A stretch of 64,000 nucleotides of DNA from Bryum argenteum. Lineage: Eukaryota; Streptophyta; Bryopsida; Bryales; Bryaceae. Below the pieces are notes generated by a model. The model was not told the DNA's origin and did not search any database. It worked only from the letters and a program-made list of their open reading frames with translations. The position numbers and the translations under genes are program-made. The stretch spans positions 11,691,495 through 11,755,494 of the forward strand of contig CM073328.1 in the NCBI GenBank assembly GCA_037043015.1. Reading direction: 5' to 3'. This document shows, piece by piece, positions 59,690-64,000 of this stretch (positions are counted from its first letter, which is position 1; every line of letters begins with the position of its first letter).

Positions 59690-62600
59690 GTCATGATCAA
59701 AGTATCAAACAAGCTGCTCCTGCGGTATCGCTCCAACCGAATGCTATCACAAGATTGCCTCACTATCCTCGCCGTCCCCGTAGTACTATTATTGAATATG
59801 TCTCATTTATACACATCCCACCAACTGCATACGCTCTACAGGCATGTCTGCGCGCCGGGAACGAATCAAATCCGAAGAACATGACATCGATAAACCCAAA
59901 AACCAACTGCCATCCCACCATCTAACGATCCGCCAAGCCGCTCAGACCGAGCTCTTATACTCCCCGACATCCACACTGTCCTGCCGGCCACTACTATGCA
60001 CATGCCTGATCGATTCACAGCTCAACTACTGCATACTCTTACAGAAAGACTGAAATTCAACTCCAGGCATGTCCGCGGATAACAACCCAGTCCTCAAGTT
60101 AGAACATGAGATCGACACACATAAAGTCGATCAACTGCCATCCATACCTTCGTAAAGCTGCTCAAGTAACCGCTCAGAACGAGCTTACGACGTCTACACT
60201 GCCCTGGTCAGACATAGTGTGGACACTTGATCGATTGACACTTGATCTACACGGATTGAGTATGTAGTAGTAACTGTATACTGTAACATGTGCATCTTTG
60301 TACGTACACGAACAGTCGGGCAGAGACATATCATTAATGTAATCTTATCGTTTACTTTTCAGGTTGGAGGCATCGCCGTGAAAGCTCAATTATTAGACAC
60401 AGGAAATTTTATGGTAATGGATACAAACGGGGCGACGATCTGGAACAGCTCTAACGACAGTTCACCTACCGACACTCTCGTACCAGGGCAATTCTTGTCC
60501 CGGAAACAGAACCAGAAGCTGATATCATGGCAGAAGAGTGGAAGTCCGGCAACGAACAACAACGAACAACAACGAACCTGCTCATTCGGGTGGGAGAATA
60601 ACATCCTCTCTGTCTCCTGGACCACGCCGAAGACCTTCCTCAACTGAAAAGGAGGATCTTACATCTCCTCTCGAGTTCTACACAATGCGCACTCCATCTC
60701 CGATGTGGACTTCGTCTACTTCCACCCTACTCTAGGCCATCTCTTAATGAGTAGCTCGCCATCAAAGACCATCATTCTTTCTGGACGGCCAGACAAAGTC
60801 AGCGAGATGACCCTGAAGAACATCACAGTCGATGAGGACGGAGGATTTCAGATATGGCACTGGACGATCGGGCAGAATTCGACTTCGAGGACGACTATAG
60901 CGACTGGGTGGTATAAGAACGATTAACACTAGGAGTATGAATGTGGAAAAAGTGAAAGTGCTGTACCATACGAGAAATTGTGTTCACAATTTTTTAGTCA
61001 TGCACCAGATACATACATCACATGCTGTCATTCTCCTGCAATGTTTATGACTGCGAACGTACAAACATCGATTTAACTCCAGTCATGCCCCAGCGAGAAC
61101 AACCAAACCAAAGTCAAGTCACACATTGCAGATCAACATGAGAATCACACACCCAGACCTGACAGCCAACCAAACCTTCGAAAGCTGCTCGTGCCACTAC
61201 CGCTCAGAACGATCTCTGCTAACTTCACCATGGAAACACTGCCTCTGCCGGCCACTAGTATGGATCCCTGATCGACTCACATCATTCTCATCGATTGTGT
61301 ATGGTTCCGAACGACTGACATTCAACTTCGGTCATGTCCGCTCGGGAAATCATCCAACCCTAAAGTTAATTCACACTGCAAAACAACATGAGATCCACAC
61401 ACCAAGAGCTGATTACCATCCACACCATGGAAGGATCTGGCAAGCTGCTTCGGCGATACCCGCGCAAAGTAAACCCTCACAACATCCACACTGTCCTGCT
61501 GGGCAGTGGTATGCCTGATCGAGTCATATCCCACCCACTACGCAAAATTACGGAAGCACTGTCGATTAACTTCAGAACTGTCCAGGCAGGAACAGCCCAT
61601 TCCCGAAGTCAAGTCAGATTGCGAATCGACACAAGATTCACACAACGGAATCGACAGTATGCACGCCATCGAAGAATCCGGCAACCTGCATCTGCCACAG
61701 CCACCACGCGTTACCAAGCGCTACGAGTTACCGACAGCCACACTGTCTTGGCTGGCCATTACTATGGACTCGGAATCGATACCCATCCCACCAACTCTAT
61801 GGTTGAGGTTACGAAAGGACGGACATTCGACTGCAGACATGTCGGTACGAGAACAACCCTACCAAAGTTAAGTCACACAGTACAGAACAACATGAGAATC
61901 CGACGGGAAGCTGACTGCCAACCGGACCTTCGAGGCTTGTGTTACAGGCGCGCACGAGATTGTTCTGATGGTTGTGTCAGGTATCTCCTACACACACAAT
62001 CTGATAATCTTTACAGCATACATTACCTGATAATCCACAGGTTTTGAGATTATCTGATGATGAGTATATGTCAGCAAGAAAAATTTACTTAAACCGAGTA
62101 CGTTTAGTTTCAGGCCTGACTACGGAATTCGAAATTTCGCCAGCACAAGAAGATTTTCGTGCGTTGGTAACCTTGTTCCATGGCTTTCGGCAAGCTGCTC
62201 CTGCTATAACCGCTCAGAACGATCTCTGCTAGCTTCACCGTAACCACACTGTCTCGGCCGGCCACTAGTATTGATGCCTGATCGACACATATCTCATCTA
62301 CTGTATATGTATTCGGAATGACTAAAACTCAACTGCAGCCATGTCCCCGCGAGAATAACCCAACCGCCAAGTCAAGTCAGACTGCAGAGTAACTTGAGAT
62401 CCACATACCAAAAGCTGACTACCATCCACACCATGGTAGGGTCCGGGCAAGCTTGTTCTGCGATACCGGCTCAGACTTTAACTTCGCGACATCCACGCTG
62501 TCTTGCTGGCCAGAAGTATGCCCGATCGAGTCATATCCCACCCACTACATACGGTTTTGAAAGGACTGACGATGAGCTTCAAACATGTCCGGGCATGAAC

Positions 62601-63130
62601 AACCCAACCTCAGAGTCAAGTCAGATTGCACAACGACATGAGATTCACACGCCGACAGCTGAGCACACCATCGAAGGATGCACAAATTGCTCCTACGATT
62701 GCCGCTCAAAGCGAGCGCGTGGAGTTACGACAGACAATCACTCCTGGCTGGACGCGCAATTGATACCCACCCTACCTACTCCATGAAGCTACAGAAGGAC
62801 GGACATTGATCAACTGCAGGCATGTCCCCGCGAGAACAACCCAACCGTAGTCTTGTCACACGGAGCAGACCAACATATAAATCACACACCGGAAGCCGAC
62901 TGCCAACCGAACCCTCGAGTAGCTGCTAATTGCTCATGACGATCTCTGCTAGCTTCACCATAGCCAAATGTCTTGGCCAGCCCGATCGATCGACTCACAT
63001 CTCATCGACTGTACATGGTTACGAAACGACTGACATTCAACTGCAGCCATGTCTACGCGAGAACAACCCAACTTAAGCCAAGTTACAGAGTCCACGATAA
63101 CATGAGACCGTCATACCGTATGCCAACTGC
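59690..63130. repeat. ~242-bp tandem satellite around the lectin fragment, unit B
   Basis: Same repeat as in unit A, interrupted by the lectin exon at 60363-60926. The right part (61080-63130) is about 0.7 kb longer than in unit A, roughly three more units. Anchors (GGCAAGCTGCTYCTGC-type) recur near 61184, 61440, 61679, 62187, 62447, 62690 and 62930. Confidence 0.7.
60363..60926 (+). pseudogene. Bulb-type lectin domain exon, copy B, with nonsense codon
   Basis: Same exon as 26131-26700 with the same acceptor. The TGG codon after TPKTFLN is TGA (60645-60647), which truncates it. The position of the TAA in copy A is TTA here, and the frame then stays open through ITVDEDGGFQIWHWTIGQ to a TAA at 60924. 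Each copy thus carries a different single lesion. No kinase or transmembrane exon is found. Confidence 0.7.
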
Positions 63131-63289
63131 CATCCAAACCCCAACTTAAGTCACACACAGCAGTGAAACATGAGAAATCAATACATCGAAAGCCGAAGAG
63201 AAGTCCGAGTCTATACTTACTTGTTGCCCACAGATCGGGTTGCCGGTTCGAGTGCGAGCAGCGGTGACGTGCAGAGAGAGCTCGATAGC

Positions 63290-63467
63290 GCAAAACGGGA
63301 AGGTGGGGGGAGCGCAAGCAAAATGGAACCTGGTACAGACATTTGCTGCGGTGCTTGCAAGTTGGGGACGACGACGGAATGGTCTCCTCATCCATGCAGG
63401 TGGGCCACCGTTGATCGGTGCGTGGCTTGTACGCTATCTACAAGGAAGAAATGGTAAACATTTGTAA
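63290..63467 (+). pseudogene. Partner of the 28322-28600 ORF, shortened
   Basis: The frame keeps GAQAKWNLVQTFAAVLASWGRRR but the hydrophobic segment reads LLIHAGGPPLIGAWLVRY, and the frame ends after RNGKHL. The proline pair in the middle of the segment would break a membrane helix. The remaining sequence to 64000 matches unit A and shows no recognisable gene. Confidence 0.25.
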
Positions 63468-64000
63468 TACAAAAATCAGAAGAAGCATGACTATGCAGCA
63501 ACATCTCAATGATAACTATCTCCTAAAATCTCACACGTTTGGTACGGAGCTTGAAATCCACATGGCACCACAAACCACTCACTCGTTCAATTCAAGCTTG
63601 AAGTATATGATTGCTTCCAACTTCAAATTTAAATGTACTCAAACGGGTATACAGTTCGGAGACACAAGAGTTGTTGATGATCAGTATCATATGAAGATAA
63701 TCCTTACGAAAACTTATCCTTTACTGTATTTTGCAACTTCTTTGAGAGTAATATTCTCATTTAGCTGCCATTGCAATCAATACTCTTTGTCCTTTCTTCA
63801 AGCCACCTATTGCACGACATCCAATAACTTTATCCCCTTCCAAGTTTCTTTTTATGGTCTCATGTGCATTTAGTGATATAGTTTGAAAAATGGTGTTGTA
63901 ACACTTTGGTGATGTATGACATTTAGAGTTTCTTGTTTGCAATTAACCTTTGTAACACTAATCAACAACTGTTGCGTAGTTGGTTTTAGGCACTATTAGA

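Larger units (their letters stand above)
35909..64000. repeat. Segmental duplication, unit B (runs off the window)
   Basis: Colinear partner of unit A (3298-28985), from CGTATTAGTACTC to the right window edge. Unit B contains extra TTAA-family insertions (47217 and 48451), two small TIR MITEs (45679 and 46452), more upstream tandem repeats, a larger satellite and a longer LRR array, and lacks the LINE and the UTP11-carrying transposon. Confidence 0.9.

Noticed and set aside
63757-63942. Minus-strand 61-aa ORF with GGLKKGQRVLIAMAAK
   Set aside because: The matching frame in unit A contains a stop and no family is recognised, so it was not called a gene.

Overview
The window is nuclear DNA of a land plant. 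It has plant-type telomeric repeats (TTTAGGG), spliced genes, a TIR-NB-LRR immune receptor, a bulb-type lectin fragment, TFIIH subunit p44, and many plant-like transposons. Introns are short (89 to about 900 bp). The MHD-region motif and LRR style resemble TNLs of conifers and spore-bearing plants, but the species cannot be fixed from this sequence.

Layout. The dominant structure is a direct segmental duplication. Unit A runs from about 3.3 to 29.0 kb and unit B from about 35.9 kb to the window edge, with start points about 32.6 kb apart. Each unit carries the same order: GTF2H2 (minus), tandem repeats and leader, a pyrimidine-rich block, dispersed repeats, orphan exons, a TNL gene (minus), and a bulb-type lectin fragment (plus) set in a ~242-bp tandem satellite. 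Left of unit A lies a decayed LTR retrotransposon with a gag pseudogene, interstitial telomeric repeats and GC-rich palindromes. Between the units lie transposon remnants: a TTAA-flanked element, a tRNA-derived SINE, a Harbinger-like ORF and a LINE 3' end.

The two units have diverged in instructive ways. GTF2H2-A looks intact (414 aa). GTF2H2-B has lost a C-terminal zinc-ligand cysteine and its stop codon. TNL-A is open across five exons (1312 aa with a hydrophobic N-terminal exon). TNL-B has a much larger LRR (about 19 versus 7 modules of 71 aa), but a 158-bp partial duplication and a 1-nt deletion break its frame. Both lectin fragments carry one nonsense codon, at different places. Because each unit acts as the empty-site control for the other, several insertions can be bounded to the base: a 3.0-kb LINE with an 11-bp target duplication (A), a 1.3-kb TIR element carrying a UTP11 fragment (A), two TTAA-flanked elements (B) and two small TIR MITEs (B).

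The most unusual signals are a family of non-coding elements that begin CCCCTAAA and duplicate TTAA, and a hairpin with compensating changes at the 3' ends of a LINE, a SINE and a third element. No tRNA, rRNA or CRISPR locus was found.
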